From assembly GCF_020532625.1 (NCBI RefSeq), contig NZ_JAJAUY010000011.1:1-64000 (forward strand): DNA of 64,000 nt, read 5' to 3'. A program made the position numbers and the translations under genes. This stretch comes from Streptomyces antimicrobicus. Its GTDB lineage: Bacteria > Actinomycetota > Actinomycetes > Streptomycetales > Streptomycetaceae. The notes beneath the pieces were generated by a model, which saw only the letters and a program-made list of their open reading frames with translations, searched no databases and was not told the DNA's origin. Numbering within the stretch: position 1 is the stretch's first letter; every line of letters begins with the position of its first letter. Below are positions 1 to 7,787 of the stretch, piece by piece.

Positions 1-237
1 CCCGGCGAGCGGGCAGACCCCTTCGCGCCAGCGCGCCGCCCGCAGCCGGACCGCGGCCGACAGCCGCTCCCGGCGCAGGGGCGCCCCCGCCGAGGGCACC
101 GCGGCACCGCCGGCCAGGACCAGCCGCGCCCGCTTCGCCGCCCGGTCGCCGCCGGCCAGCAGCCACGCCGCCGCCGCGGCGCACAACGCGGCGGTGAACA
201 GCGGCATGTGTCCGAGGCCGCCGGCCGCCCCGGTCAT
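1..237 (-). CDS. Tad pilus TadB-like membrane protein (partial)
   Basis: Only the N-terminal 79 residues are inside the window; the gene runs off the left edge. The start ATG at 237 overlaps the TGA of the upstream TadA ATPase as ATGA, so the two are translationally coupled. The fragment begins with a hydrophobic Ala/Leu-rich segment (about residues 12-28) followed by an Arg-rich stretch, as in type II secretion system F-family/TadB inner-membrane platform proteins. The assignment rests mainly on its place after ssd and tadA in the usual Streptomyces Tad cluster; the fragment has no diagnostic motif of its own. Confidence 0.7.
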   Translation of the reverse strand, partial: MTGAAGGLGHMPLFTAALCAAAAAWLLAGGDRAAKRARLVLAGGAAVPSAGAPLRRERLSAAVRLRAARWREGVCPLAG

Positions 238-1382
238 CGCGCACCTCCCAACAGCGGCCGCAGCCGCTCCCAGCCCCGCTCCCGTACGAAGCCGCGCGGC
301 GCCCAGCGCAGCGCCGGCACCGTGACCACCAGGCCGGCCGCGTCCCGCTCCAGCACATGCACCTCGGCGACCCGCCGCCGCCCTTCCCGGTCGCGCGCCA
401 GATGGACCACCAGGTCCAGCGCGGCCGCCAACTGGCTGTGCAGAGCGGCCCGGTCCAGCCCGGCGGCCGTGCCGAGCGCCTCCAGCCGGGCCGGGACGTG
501 CGCGGCGGCATTGGCATGGACCGTGCCGCAGCCGCCCTCGTGGCCGGTGTTGAGGGCGGCGAGGAGGTCGGCGACCTCCGGACCGCGCACCTCGCCCACC
601 ACCAGCCGGTCGGGCCGCATCCGCAGGGCCTGCCGGACCAGATCGGCGAGGGTGACCAGCCCGGCCCCTTCCTGGTTGGCCGGCCGGGCCTCCAGGCGCA
701 CCACGTGCGGATGGTCGGGGCGCAACTCGGCGGAGTCCTCGGCCAGGACGATCCGCTCCTGGGGCCCCACCAGCCCCAGCAGGGCGCTGAGCAGCGTGGT
801 CTTCCCGGTGCCCGTGCCGCCCGAGACGACGAACGACAGCCGGGCCTCCACGACCGCCCCGAGCAGCCGCGCCCCGCCGGGCGGCAGCGTGCCGGCGGCC
901 ACCAACTCCTCCAGCGTGAACGCCCGCGGCCGCACCACCCGCAGCGACAGACAGGCCGAGCCGACCGCCACCGGCGGCAGCACCGCGTGCAGCCGGGTGC
1001 CGTCCGGCATCCGGGCGTCCACCCAGGGCCGGGCGTCGTCCAGCCGCCGGCCGGCCACCGACGCCAGTCGCTGCGCCAGCCGGCGCACCGCCTCGGCGTC
1101 GGGGAAGGACACCCGGGTCAGCTCCAGCCCGCCGCCCCGGTCGACCCAGACCCGGTCCGGCGCGGCGACGAGCACGTCGGTGACCTCCGGGTCGGCCAGC
1201 AGCGGCTCCAGCGGCCCCGCGCCCACCAGCTCCGAGCGCAGCTCGGCGGCCACGCCGAGCACTTCCGCGTCCCCCAGCAGCCGGCCCTGGGCGCGCAGCG
1301 CCGCCGCCACCCGGGCCGGCGTCGGCTCGGCCCCGCTCTCGGCCAGCCGCTGCCGCACCGCGTCGAGCAGTCCCGCGCTCAT
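234..1382 (-). CDS. tadA: TadA/CpaF-family pilus assembly ATPase
   Basis: This 382-residue protein is a secretion-type ATPase that would power Flp/Tad pilus assembly at the membrane. The Walker A motif GGTGTGKTT is at about residues 188-196. The Asp/His boxes around AEDSAEL and the Walker B region RLVVGEVRG follow, with a His-containing stretch GTVHANAA, all typical of the TadA/CpaF/VirB11 family. The start ATG overlaps the stop of the upstream ssd gene (ATGA at 1379-1382), and its own stop overlaps the TadB start. Family length and motif order are normal, so it should be an active ATPase. Confidence 0.93.
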   Translation of the reverse strand: MSAGLLDAVRQRLAESGAEPTPARVAAALRAQGRLLGDAEVLGVAAELRSELVGAGPLEPLLADPEVTDVLVAAPDRVWVDRGGGLELTRVSFPDAEAVRRLAQRLASVAGRRLDDARPWVDARMPDGTRLHAVLPPVAVGSACLSLRVVRPRAFTLEELVAAGTLPPGGARLLGAVVEARLSFVVSGGTGTGKTTLLSALLGLVGPQERIVLAEDSAELRPDHPHVVRLEARPANQEGAGLVTLADLVRQALRMRPDRLVVGEVRGPEVADLLAALNTGHEGGCGTVHANAAAHVPARLEALGTAAGLDRAALHSQLAAALDLVVHLARDREGRRRVAEVHVLERDAAGLVVTVPALRWAPRGFVRERGWERLRPLLGGAR

Positions 1383-2494
1383 GCCGGCACCCCCTGCCCG
1401 GAGGCCAGCGCCCGCTGCCAGAAGCCGTCGCAGAACGCCGCCAGCGGCCCGCGCGCCTGCGCGCCCGGCGGCTCGCCCTCGGCCACCCGTCCGGGCAGCC
1501 CCACCTCCAGCGGCACCTCGCCCGCGAGCGGTACCCGCAGCAGCCCGGCCACCGCCTCCGCGTCGAGCCCGGCCGGGCACCGGCCGCGCACCACGGCTCT
1601 GACGTCCCGGGCGGCGATCCGCACCCCGGCCGCGACCCGGGCCGCGGCCGCGACCGAGCGCAGCTCGCCCGGCACCACCAGCAGCACCAGGTCCAGCTGG
1701 GCGAGCACCTCCGCCACCGCCTCGTCCACCCGCCGGGGCAGGTCGACCACGACCACGCCGCCGCGCCGGCGGGCGGCGGCCACCACCGACCGCGTCGCCG
1801 CGGGCGGCACCACCACCCGGTCGCCGCGGTCCCAGCTGAGCACGCGCAGCGCGTGCAGCTCGGGCAGGGACTCCGCGAGGGCTCCGGCGGCCACCCGGCC
1901 GCGGGAGCGGGCGAAGTCCGGCCAGCGCAACCCTTCGGCGCCCTCGCCGCCGAGCAGCACGTCCAGCCCGCCGCCGAGCGGGTCGCCGTCGACCAGGATG
2001 GTGCGCTGTCCGGCGCGGGCGGCCCGCAGGGCGAGGGCGCAGGCCAGGGTGGAGGCCCCGGCGCCGCCGCTGCCCCCGATCACACCGACTGTCAGCGCGG
2101 GCCGGCCGGCGCCCTCGACCACATCGGCGATGCGGTCGACCAGCTGCCCCTCGGCCTCGGGCAGCCGCAGCACCTGCTCGGCCCCGATCTCCACCGCCCA
2201 CTGCCACACGGGCGGCTCGGCCGGTTCCCGTCCGACGAGGAACACCCCGTCCCGCCGCGGGGCCCCGCGCACCCGCCGGGCCGCGTCGTCGCCGACGAGG
2301 ACCAGCGCGGCCCGCTCCCACGCGGTTTGCTCCGGCACCGTCTGCCGCACGTGCGCCTCGGCGCCCGCCGCGGCACACAGCCGTAACAGGTCGTCCAGCA
2401 GCGCCGGGTCCTCGGTGACGATCAGCGGCCTGCCCTCGCCGGGCAGGGCGCGCTCCCGCGCTTCCGATGCTTCACACGACTTCGATCCAGCCAC
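1379..2494 (-). CDS. ssd: Septum site-determining protein Ssd (CpaE-like)
   Basis: This 371-residue MinD/ParA-superfamily protein is the first gene of the Tad operon. The N-terminal third resembles a receiver-like CpaE domain, and the nucleotide-binding domain starts at LTVGVIGGSGGAGASTLA. That P-loop lacks the usual Lys (GGAGAST in place of GKT), as is typical of CpaE/Ssd proteins. In actinobacteria Ssd is linked to septum placement and to localisation of Tad pili. The GTG at 2494 is preferred because AAGGGGG lies about 9 bases upstream on the minus strand; an in-frame GTG at 2515 is possible and would add seven residues. The GC-rich open frame antisense to it is a shadow. Confidence 0.9.
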   Translation of the reverse strand: MAGSKSCEASEARERALPGEGRPLIVTEDPALLDDLLRLCAAAGAEAHVRQTVPEQTAWERAALVLVGDDAARRVRGAPRRDGVFLVGREPAEPPVWQWAVEIGAEQVLRLPEAEGQLVDRIADVVEGAGRPALTVGVIGGSGGAGASTLACALALRAARAGQRTILVDGDPLGGGLDVLLGGEGAEGLRWPDFARSRGRVAAGALAESLPELHALRVLSWDRGDRVVVPPAATRSVVAAARRRGGVVVVDLPRRVDEAVAEVLAQLDLVLLVVPGELRSVAAAARVAAGVRIAARDVRAVVRGRCPAGLDAEAVAGLLRVPLAGEVPLEVGLPGRVAEGEPPGAQARGPLAAFCDGFWQRALASGQGVPA

Positions 2495-2597
2495 GGCCTG
2501 TCGCCCCCTTCTCACCGCAAATCCACAACCGCGCGAACTTCGCGGTCGGAATCACCGTGCAGCGATCCGGGAAAACAAGTGGATCTTGGTCCAAAAC

Positions 2598-2624
2598 TGT
2601 GGACGACATGCCCCCTGTGAATAA
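2598..2624. promoter_or_regulatory. Pair of DnaA-box-like 9-mers upstream of ssd
   Basis: TGTGGACGA (2598-2606) is the complement of TCGTCCACA, and TGTGAATAA (2616-2624) is the complement of TTATTCACA. Each is one mismatch from a DnaA box (TTGTCCACA in Streptomyces, TTATCCACA in E. coli). Both point the same way and start 18 bases apart, about 100 bases upstream of the ssd start. A 6-bp inverted repeat CTCACC/GGTGAG follows at 2629-2646. Binding by DnaA is inference only. Confidence 0.3.
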
Positions 2625-2770
2625 CTCGCTCACCCCAACAGGTGAGTTCCACAGCGCGGCGGAACCGTTACGGACCGTGACACGTCCCCGGCGGTGTGGG
2701 CCGATGCCCCACGGGGCGGCTCAAGAGGAAGGAACGAACTGCCGGACGGACGAACCGCGTCCGGACATGC

Positions 2771-2836
2771 GACGACCCCCGCCGGGGGGGAGAGCGGGGG
2801 TCGTCCCCACGGCCGACTCGGGGGGGGAGGAGTCGG
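2771..2836. terminator. Two tandem GC-rich hairpins in the ssd-HAD divergent gap
   Basis: GACGACCCCCGC (2771-2782) pairs perfectly with GCGGGGGTCGTC (2794-2805) around an 11-base loop. A second stem CCGACTC/GAGTCGG (2813-2819 with 2830-2836) follows. There is no U-tract, as usual in Streptomyces. They lie between two divergent genes (ssd start 2494, HAD start 2952), so they cannot simply end either gene. They may end a short unannotated transcript in the gap, or shield the two promoters from each other. The rest of 2495-2951 holds no ORF that I believe. Confidence 0.5.
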
Positions 2837-2951
2837 ACCGGGTTAGCACGGTCGCGAACGATCCGTGACTTCCATGGTGTACCCGAAGGCCTTCTCAGGC
2901 AAACCCACGCGCCCCACCTTACGCCGAATGGTGGGCGCATATGCTCGCCTC

Positions 2952-3794
2952 GTGGAAAACCAGTCCTTGCCGCACTCCTTGCCTCGCACCGCAGCCTTCT
3001 TCGACCTGGACAAGACGGTCATTGCGAAGTCGAGCACACTGACGTTCAGCAAGTCCTTCTACCGTGGCGGGCTGATCAACCGCCGGGCGGTGCTGCGCAC
3101 CGCGTACATCCAGTTCATCTTCCTGGCCGGCGGCGCCGACCACGACCAGATGGAACGGATGCGCCAGTACCTGTCCGCCCTGTGCAAGGGCTGGAACCAG
3201 CAGCAGGTGCGCGAGATCGTCGCGGAGACGCTGCACGACCTCATCGACCCGATCATCTACGACGAGGCCGCCTCCCTGATCGAGGAGCACCACACCGCCG
3301 GCCGCGACGTGGTGATCGTCTCCACCTCCGGCGCCGAGGTGGTCGAGCCCATCGGCGCCATGCTGGGCGCCGACCGGGTCGTGGCGACCCGCATGGTGGT
3401 GGGCGAGGACGGCTGCTTCACCGGCGAGGTCGAGTACTACGCCTACGGCCCCACCAAGGCCGAGGCCGTCCGCCAGCTGGCCGAGTCCGAGGGCTACGAC
3501 CTCGCGCGCTGCTACGCGTACAGCGACTCGGCGACCGACCTGCCGATGCTGGAGGCGGTCGGCCACCCGCACGCGGTCAACCCGGACCGGGCGCTGCGCA
3601 AGGAGGCGTACGCGCGGGACTGGCCGGTGCTGGTCTTCAACCGTCCCGTCCGGCTCAAGCAGCGGGTGCGCGGGCTGTCCATGCCGACCCGGCCGGCGCT
3701 GGTCGCGGCGGCCGCCGTCGGCGCGGCCGCGGCCACGGCCGGCCTGGTCTGGTACGCCAGCCGGCGCCGCGCCGCCGCGGCGGCGGCCTGCTGA
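2952..3794 (+). CDS. HAD-IB family hydrolase (morphological differentiation-associated family)
   Basis: This 280-residue SerB-like haloacid-dehalogenase phosphatase has motif I FFDLDKTVI (Asp18 and Asp20 from the chosen start), motif II VIVSTSG and the motif III/IV region YAYSDSATDLPML. The substrate is unknown; streptomycete relatives are often annotated as inhibition-of-morphological-differentiation proteins. It ends in an Ala-rich hydrophobic helix (VAAAAVGAAAATAGLVWYA) followed by Arg residues, which suggests a C-terminal membrane anchor. GTG 2952 is chosen because similarity to the family begins at ENQSLP. TATGCT at 2940-2945 could be a -10 hexamer close enough for a leaderless or near-leaderless mRNA. 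An upstream in-frame start at 2865 would add 29 poorly conserved residues. Confidence 0.85.
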   Translation: MENQSLPHSLPRTAAFFDLDKTVIAKSSTLTFSKSFYRGGLINRRAVLRTAYIQFIFLAGGADHDQMERMRQYLSALCKGWNQQQVREIVAETLHDLIDPIIYDEAASLIEEHHTAGRDVVIVSTSGAEVVEPIGAMLGADRVVATRMVVGEDGCFTGEVEYYAYGPTKAEAVRQLAESEGYDLARCYAYSDSATDLPMLEAVGHPHAVNPDRALRKEAYARDWPVLVFNRPVRLKQRVRGLSMPTRPALVAAAAVGAAAATAGLVWYASRRRAAAAAAC

Positions 3795-3984
3795 GGCGCC
3801 CTCGCCCGCCGCCGATCCGCCATCCGCCGCCGATCCGCCACCCGCCGCAAGCCGCCGCCCCGCCGCCTGCCCACGCCACCACCGACCCCCAACCGACCCC
3901 CGCCGCACCCGCGCAGGCTCCGGCCACCACCCCGGCCGACCTGCCACGACGACGCCTGTCCGATTCGCCCGGAGGCGTCCCGGA

Positions 3985-4215
3985 AAGTAAAGAAGTGCGG
4001 CAAGGGGTTCCGCTCGCTTGCCCGGCGGAGTACAAAGGAGTCAACGGCCCGCGAGACCAAGGACATCCGAGAGGATCATCTTTAGAACGCAGCAAAGGCC
4101 CCACGGACCGGAGCATGAACGCTTGGCACCCACGCGACGTCGACCCGTCGATTACGGGCCAGCCGCACCAGGGAGACGGGCAGAGATCCCGACCTGATGG
4201 GCAACTATCGAGGAC
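3985..4215. ncRNA. Candidate 6S-like RNA locus (scr3559 position)
   Basis: The 536-base gap 3795-4330 has no convincing ORF. Its first 150 bases are a C-rich run, while 3985-4215 is less GC-biased and folds. TTGCCC (4018-4023) can pair with GGGCAA about 180 bases away (4199-4204), flanked by CTCG/CGAG. GGCCCG and CGGGCC (near 4046 and 4155) give an inner stem around a long unpaired middle. A long rod with an open centre is the 6S RNA plan. In S. coelicolor a 6S-like RNA named scr3559 has been reported next to SCO3559, which appears to be the same locus. Strand and ends cannot be fixed from the sequence. Confidence 0.4.
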
Positions 4216-4240
4216 GCTTGGTAACTGGGCGTGAATGCCA

Positions 4241-4273
4241 GCGGCGACACCATGAGCAGTACGGTGTCGCCGC
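4241..4273. terminator. Perfect 11-bp hairpin downstream of the Fic-like gene
   Basis: GCGGCGACACC (4241-4251) and GGTGTCGCCGC (4263-4273) form a perfect stem around an 11-base loop. It lies between the 3' end of the minus-strand gene at 4331 and the HAD gene, so it could end transcription from either side, or end the candidate RNA if that is on the plus strand. Confidence 0.6.
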
Positions 4274-4330
4274 AACCCGTGTCGGGGCGCTTCCCGCGCC
4301 CGCGCGCTCGCCCCGCAAGGCCCGCCCGGG

Positions 4331-5173
4331 TCAGGCCGCCCCGCGCTGGAGCGCCTCGCAGACCGCCGTCGACTCCCGCACGCCCAGCTCGACCGCCCGC
4401 CCGCAGTGCGCGATCCAGGCCGCCATCCCCTCCGGGGTCCCCGAGACGTAGCCGTCGAGCGCCGCGAGGTACGCCGCCCGCCCCTGCTCCGCGTGCCCGA
4501 CCTCGGCCGGGCAGATCGCCTTCGGGTCCAGACCGCTGTTGATCAGCACGATCCGCTCGGCGGCCCGGGCGACGACCCCGTTGTACGAACCGAACGGACG
4601 CAGCGCCAGCAGCTCCCCGTGCACCACCGCCGCGGTCACCAGCGCCGGCGCCGAGCCGCCCGCGATGATCAGCCGCGACAGCCCGTCCAGCCGCCCGGCC
4701 ACCTCCTGCGCGCCCGGCAGCGGCAGCTCCACCAGCGGCTCCGCCACCGGCTCGCCCGCGAGCCGCGGCCGGCCCACGGTCTCGTCGGCGGCGCCCCCGC
4801 CGGCCGCGACCAGGTGCAGCCGCGCCAGCACGCGCAGCGGGGACTGCCGCCAGATGCTCAGCAGCTGCCCGGCCTCGGCGGTCAGCCGCAGCGCGGCGCC
4901 CACCGTCCGGGCCTCGTCGTCCGCGCCGAAGTCGGTCCGCCGGCGTACCTCCTCCAGCGCCCAGTCGGCCCCGGACAGCGCCGCGCTCCCGCGCGCCCCG
5001 CGCAGGGCGGCCTCCGAGGTGATCTCTGCGCTGCGGCGGCGCATCACGCGGTGGCCGTAGACGCGGTCGACGGCCTTGCGCACGGATTCCACGGCCTCGG
5101 CCACGCCCGGGAGCGCGGCCAGCGCGGCGAGCGGATCGGACGGACCGGCGGGCGTGGTGGCTGACGTACTCAT
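4331..5173 (-). CDS. Fic-like protein with degenerate active-site motif
   Basis: This 280-residue soluble protein has streptomycete relatives often labelled oxidoreductase, but there is no Rossmann fold. The C-terminal half is all-helical and contains ALRPFGSYNGVVARAAERI (about residues 203-221), which aligns with the Fic signature HPFxx(D/E)GNGRxxR. The catalytic His is Arg and GNGR has become YNGV, so adenylylation activity is doubtful. The start ATG at 5173 lacks a strong Shine-Dalgarno sequence. The gene is divergent from the ParA-like ATPase at 5276 with only 102 bases between starts. Function is unknown; the Fic relation is my inference from the motif. Confidence 0.65.
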   Translation of the reverse strand: MSTSATTPAGPSDPLAALAALPGVAEAVESVRKAVDRVYGHRVMRRRSAEITSEAALRGARGSAALSGADWALEEVRRRTDFGADDEARTVGAALRLTAEAGQLLSIWRQSPLRVLARLHLVAAGGGAADETVGRPRLAGEPVAEPLVELPLPGAQEVAGRLDGLSRLIIAGGSAPALVTAAVVHGELLALRPFGSYNGVVARAAERIVLINSGLDPKAICPAEVGHAEQGRAAYLAALDGYVSGTPEGMAAWIAHCGRAVELGVRESTAVCEALQRGAA

Positions 5174-5275
5174 AGGTAAGGAGCGTACGCACCTTGCCTG
5201 CCCGCCCCACGTTCGAGTGGTCTTCTTCACTCGCCTTGACCACCCAGCGCATCCGTGGCGCTACGCTTCGTGAAC

Positions 5276-6289
5276 ATGAAGATCGGTTTCGTGGGGAAGG
5301 GCGGCAGTGGCAAGACCACGCTGTCCTCCCTCTTCATCCGCCACCTCGCCGCCCAGCACGCCCCCGTCGTCGCCGTCGACGCCGACATCAACCAGCACCT
5401 GGGGGCGGCGCTCGGCCTCACCGAGGAGGAGGCCGCCCGGCTGCCGGCCCTGGGCGCGCACCTCCCGCTGATCAAGGAGTACCTGCGGGGCACCAACCCG
5501 CGGATCCGGTCGGCCGAGGAGATGATCAAGACCACCCCGCCCGGGGCCGGTTCCCGGCTGCTGCGGGTGACCGAGGACAACCCGGTCTACCGGTCCTGCG
5601 CCGTCCCGGTCGCCCTCGACGGCGCCGCCGTACGGCTGATGGCGACGGGCCCGTTCACCGAGGCGGACCTGGGGGTGGCCTGCTACCACTCCAAGGTCGG
5701 CGCGGTCGAACTCTGCCTGAACCACCTCGTGGACGGCCCCGGCGAGTACGTCGTCGTCGACATGACGGCCGGCTCGGACTCCTTCGCCTCCGGCCTGTTC
5801 ACCCGCTTCGACATGACCTTCCTGGTCGCCGAGCCGACCCGCAAGGGCGTCTCGGTCTACCGCCAGTACAAGGAGTACGCGCGGGACTTCGGCGTGGCGC
5901 TGAAGGTGGTCGGCAACAAGGTGCACGGGCCGGACGACGTGGACTTCCTGCGCGCCGAGGTGGGGGAGGACCTGCTGGTGACGGTCGGCCAGTCGGACTG
6001 GGTCCGGGCGATGGAGAAGGGCCGCCCCGCCCCGTTCGGGGAGTTGGAGGCGGCGAACCGGCAGGCGCTGGAGGTGCTCCAGGACGCGGCCGACGGCTCG
6101 TACGCCGACCGTGACGCGCTGCGCTACACCGAGCAGATGGTCCACTTCCACCTGCGCAACGCCGAGAGCTGGGGCAACGCCAGGACCGGGGCCGACCTGG
6201 CGACGCAGATCGACCCCGGCTTCGTCCTCGGCGAGCACCACCTGGCACCCGGGGAGTTCACTCCTCGTCCGACTCCTCAGCCTGCGTGA
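5276..6289 (+). CDS. ParA/CooC-like ATP-binding protein
   Basis: This 337-residue cytoplasmic P-loop ATPase opens with a deviant Walker A motif, MKIGFVGKGGSGKTTLSS, directly at the N-terminus, followed by VAVDADIN and YVVVDMTAGSD (Walker B region). This is the MinD/CooC/NifH-like layout in which a small ATPase inserts a metal or matures an enzyme, but no client gene is adjacent. Start ATG 5276 is chosen because the P-loop begins there. The 3' end overlaps the convergent deacetylase gene by 32 bases. The specific target cannot be read from the sequence. Confidence 0.85.
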   Translation: MKIGFVGKGGSGKTTLSSLFIRHLAAQHAPVVAVDADINQHLGAALGLTEEEAARLPALGAHLPLIKEYLRGTNPRIRSAEEMIKTTPPGAGSRLLRVTEDNPVYRSCAVPVALDGAAVRLMATGPFTEADLGVACYHSKVGAVELCLNHLVDGPGEYVVVDMTAGSDSFASGLFTRFDMTFLVAEPTRKGVSVYRQYKEYARDFGVALKVVGNKVHGPDDVDFLRAEVGEDLLVTVGQSDWVRAMEKGRPAPFGELEAANRQALEVLQDAADGSYADRDALRYTEQMVHFHLRNAESWGNARTGADLATQIDPGFVLGEHHLAPGEFTPRPTPQPA

Positions 6290-7553
6290 CCTCGGCGGGC
6301 GCCGGGGGCGCGGGCAGCGGAACGGCCGGACCCTTGGTCAGGAACGTCGCCCAGCCCTCCTTCGGCGCCTGGCCGACGTCGAGCGTGCGCAGCCACTCCA
6401 GGACCTTCGGGTCCTGGGCGTCCAGCCAGTCGACCAGTTCGCGGAACGGCACGCAGCGGACCTCCTTCTGCGTGCAGACCGTCTTGATCGTCTCCTCCAC
6501 GGCGCGCATGTAGGTGCCGCCGTTCCACGACTCGAAGTGGTTGCCGATGATCAGCGGGGCGCGGTTGCCCCGGTAGGCGCGCTCGAAGGCCTGGAGCAGG
6601 CCGTCGCGCATCTGGTCGCCCCAGTAGGCGTGCTGGGAGGGATCGCCCTGGGACGTGGTCCCGGACTGGTTGACCATGTAGTTGTAGTCCATGCTCAGCG
6701 TGTCGAAGGCGCGGCCGGGCATCGGGACGAGCTGGAGCGGGACGTCCCACAGGCCGTCCGTCTTCTTGGGCCACTTCTGCTTGCCGATCCCGCTGGAGTC
6801 GTAGCGGAAGCCCATGTTCTTGGCGGCCAGCATGAAGTTCTTCTGGCCCTCCAGGCACGGGGTGCGGGCCCCGATCAGCTCCTTGTCGTAGTCGAAGGGG
6901 AGCGCCTTCTCCTGCTTCAGGCCGGAGTTGGTCTTCCAGTTCTTCACGAACGCCTTGGCCTGGTTGATCTCGCTGCGCCACTCCTCCACCGACCAGGTGC
7001 CCACGCCGCCGTCGGGGCCGCAGAAGTGGCCGTTGAAGTGGGTGCCGATCTCGTTGCCCTCCAGCCAGGCGCCGCGCAGTTGCTCGGCGGTGTCCTTGAT
7101 GCCCTGGAGGTCGCCGAAGCCGATGTCGGAGCGCCCGGACCCGTGCTGGGGAGCCGTGTAGAGCGAACGTTTCTCCTCCGGCAGCATGTAGAGGCCGCTG
7201 AGGAAGTACGTCATCCGCGCGTTGTACTTCTTGCCCACCTCGCGGAAGTGCGAGAAGAGCCTCTGGCTGTCCTCACCGGCGCCGTCCCAGGAGAAGACGA
7301 CGAACTGGGGCGGCTTCTCACCGGGCCGGAGGCGCTCGGCCTTCACCAGGTTCGGCTGCGGACCGGTGTACGAGGTCGAACCGTCCCCGATCAGCCGGAG
7401 CACGCTGCCGGGCGCCTCGGGTGCCGCCGCGCCCTTGCGGGAGCCGGACGGGTGCCGGTCGGAGTCGGAGCCGCCGCATCCGGCGACGCCGAGCACCAGC
7501 GCGGTGGCGACCAGGCCGCCGGCGATCTTCTTGGTGGTGTCCGTGGCGGCCAT
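6258..7553 (-). CDS. Lipoprotein, polysaccharide deacetylase-like
   Basis: This 431-residue exported protein has a short Lys-containing N-region, a hydrophobic core and the lipobox GVAGC with Cys26, so it should be lipid-anchored outside the membrane. The mature part has a NodB-like fold signature: FVVFSWDGAG (metal Asp), MTYFLSG, and EIGTHFNGHFCG, whose spaced His residues fit metal binding. It probably hydrolyses acetyl groups from a cell-wall or exopolysaccharide substrate. The end is Pro/Ala/Glu-rich. Start ATG 7553 follows a GAGGTGG-type ribosome site. The 3' end overlaps the convergent gene at 6258-6289. Confidence 0.8.
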   Translation of the reverse strand: MAATDTTKKIAGGLVATALVLGVAGCGGSDSDRHPSGSRKGAAAPEAPGSVLRLIGDGSTSYTGPQPNLVKAERLRPGEKPPQFVVFSWDGAGEDSQRLFSHFREVGKKYNARMTYFLSGLYMLPEEKRSLYTAPQHGSGRSDIGFGDLQGIKDTAEQLRGAWLEGNEIGTHFNGHFCGPDGGVGTWSVEEWRSEINQAKAFVKNWKTNSGLKQEKALPFDYDKELIGARTPCLEGQKNFMLAAKNMGFRYDSSGIGKQKWPKKTDGLWDVPLQLVPMPGRAFDTLSMDYNYMVNQSGTTSQGDPSQHAYWGDQMRDGLLQAFERAYRGNRAPLIIGNHFESWNGGTYMRAVEETIKTVCTQKEVRCVPFRELVDWLDAQDPKVLEWLRTLDVGQAPKEGWATFLTKGPAVPLPAPPAPAEVTQAEESDEE

Positions 7554-7787
7554 CTCCGCCCACCTCTCCCTCGCGCGTAGGTGTGTGCGCTGCTTCGAGC
7601 GAAACCTCCCACGCGACCGACCCGGGAAAGGTATGACAAGCCGTACAAAATGCTTAATCACTCGACAGAGGGAATCCCTAGCCTGTTTGTCCGTTATGTC
7701 GCGCGGCCTCCTTTACTCTCCATTACCTTTCATTTACCGATTGTTGAGAAATCCCGCCGCTTCGTCCCTGCACCAGAGGAGACGGGA

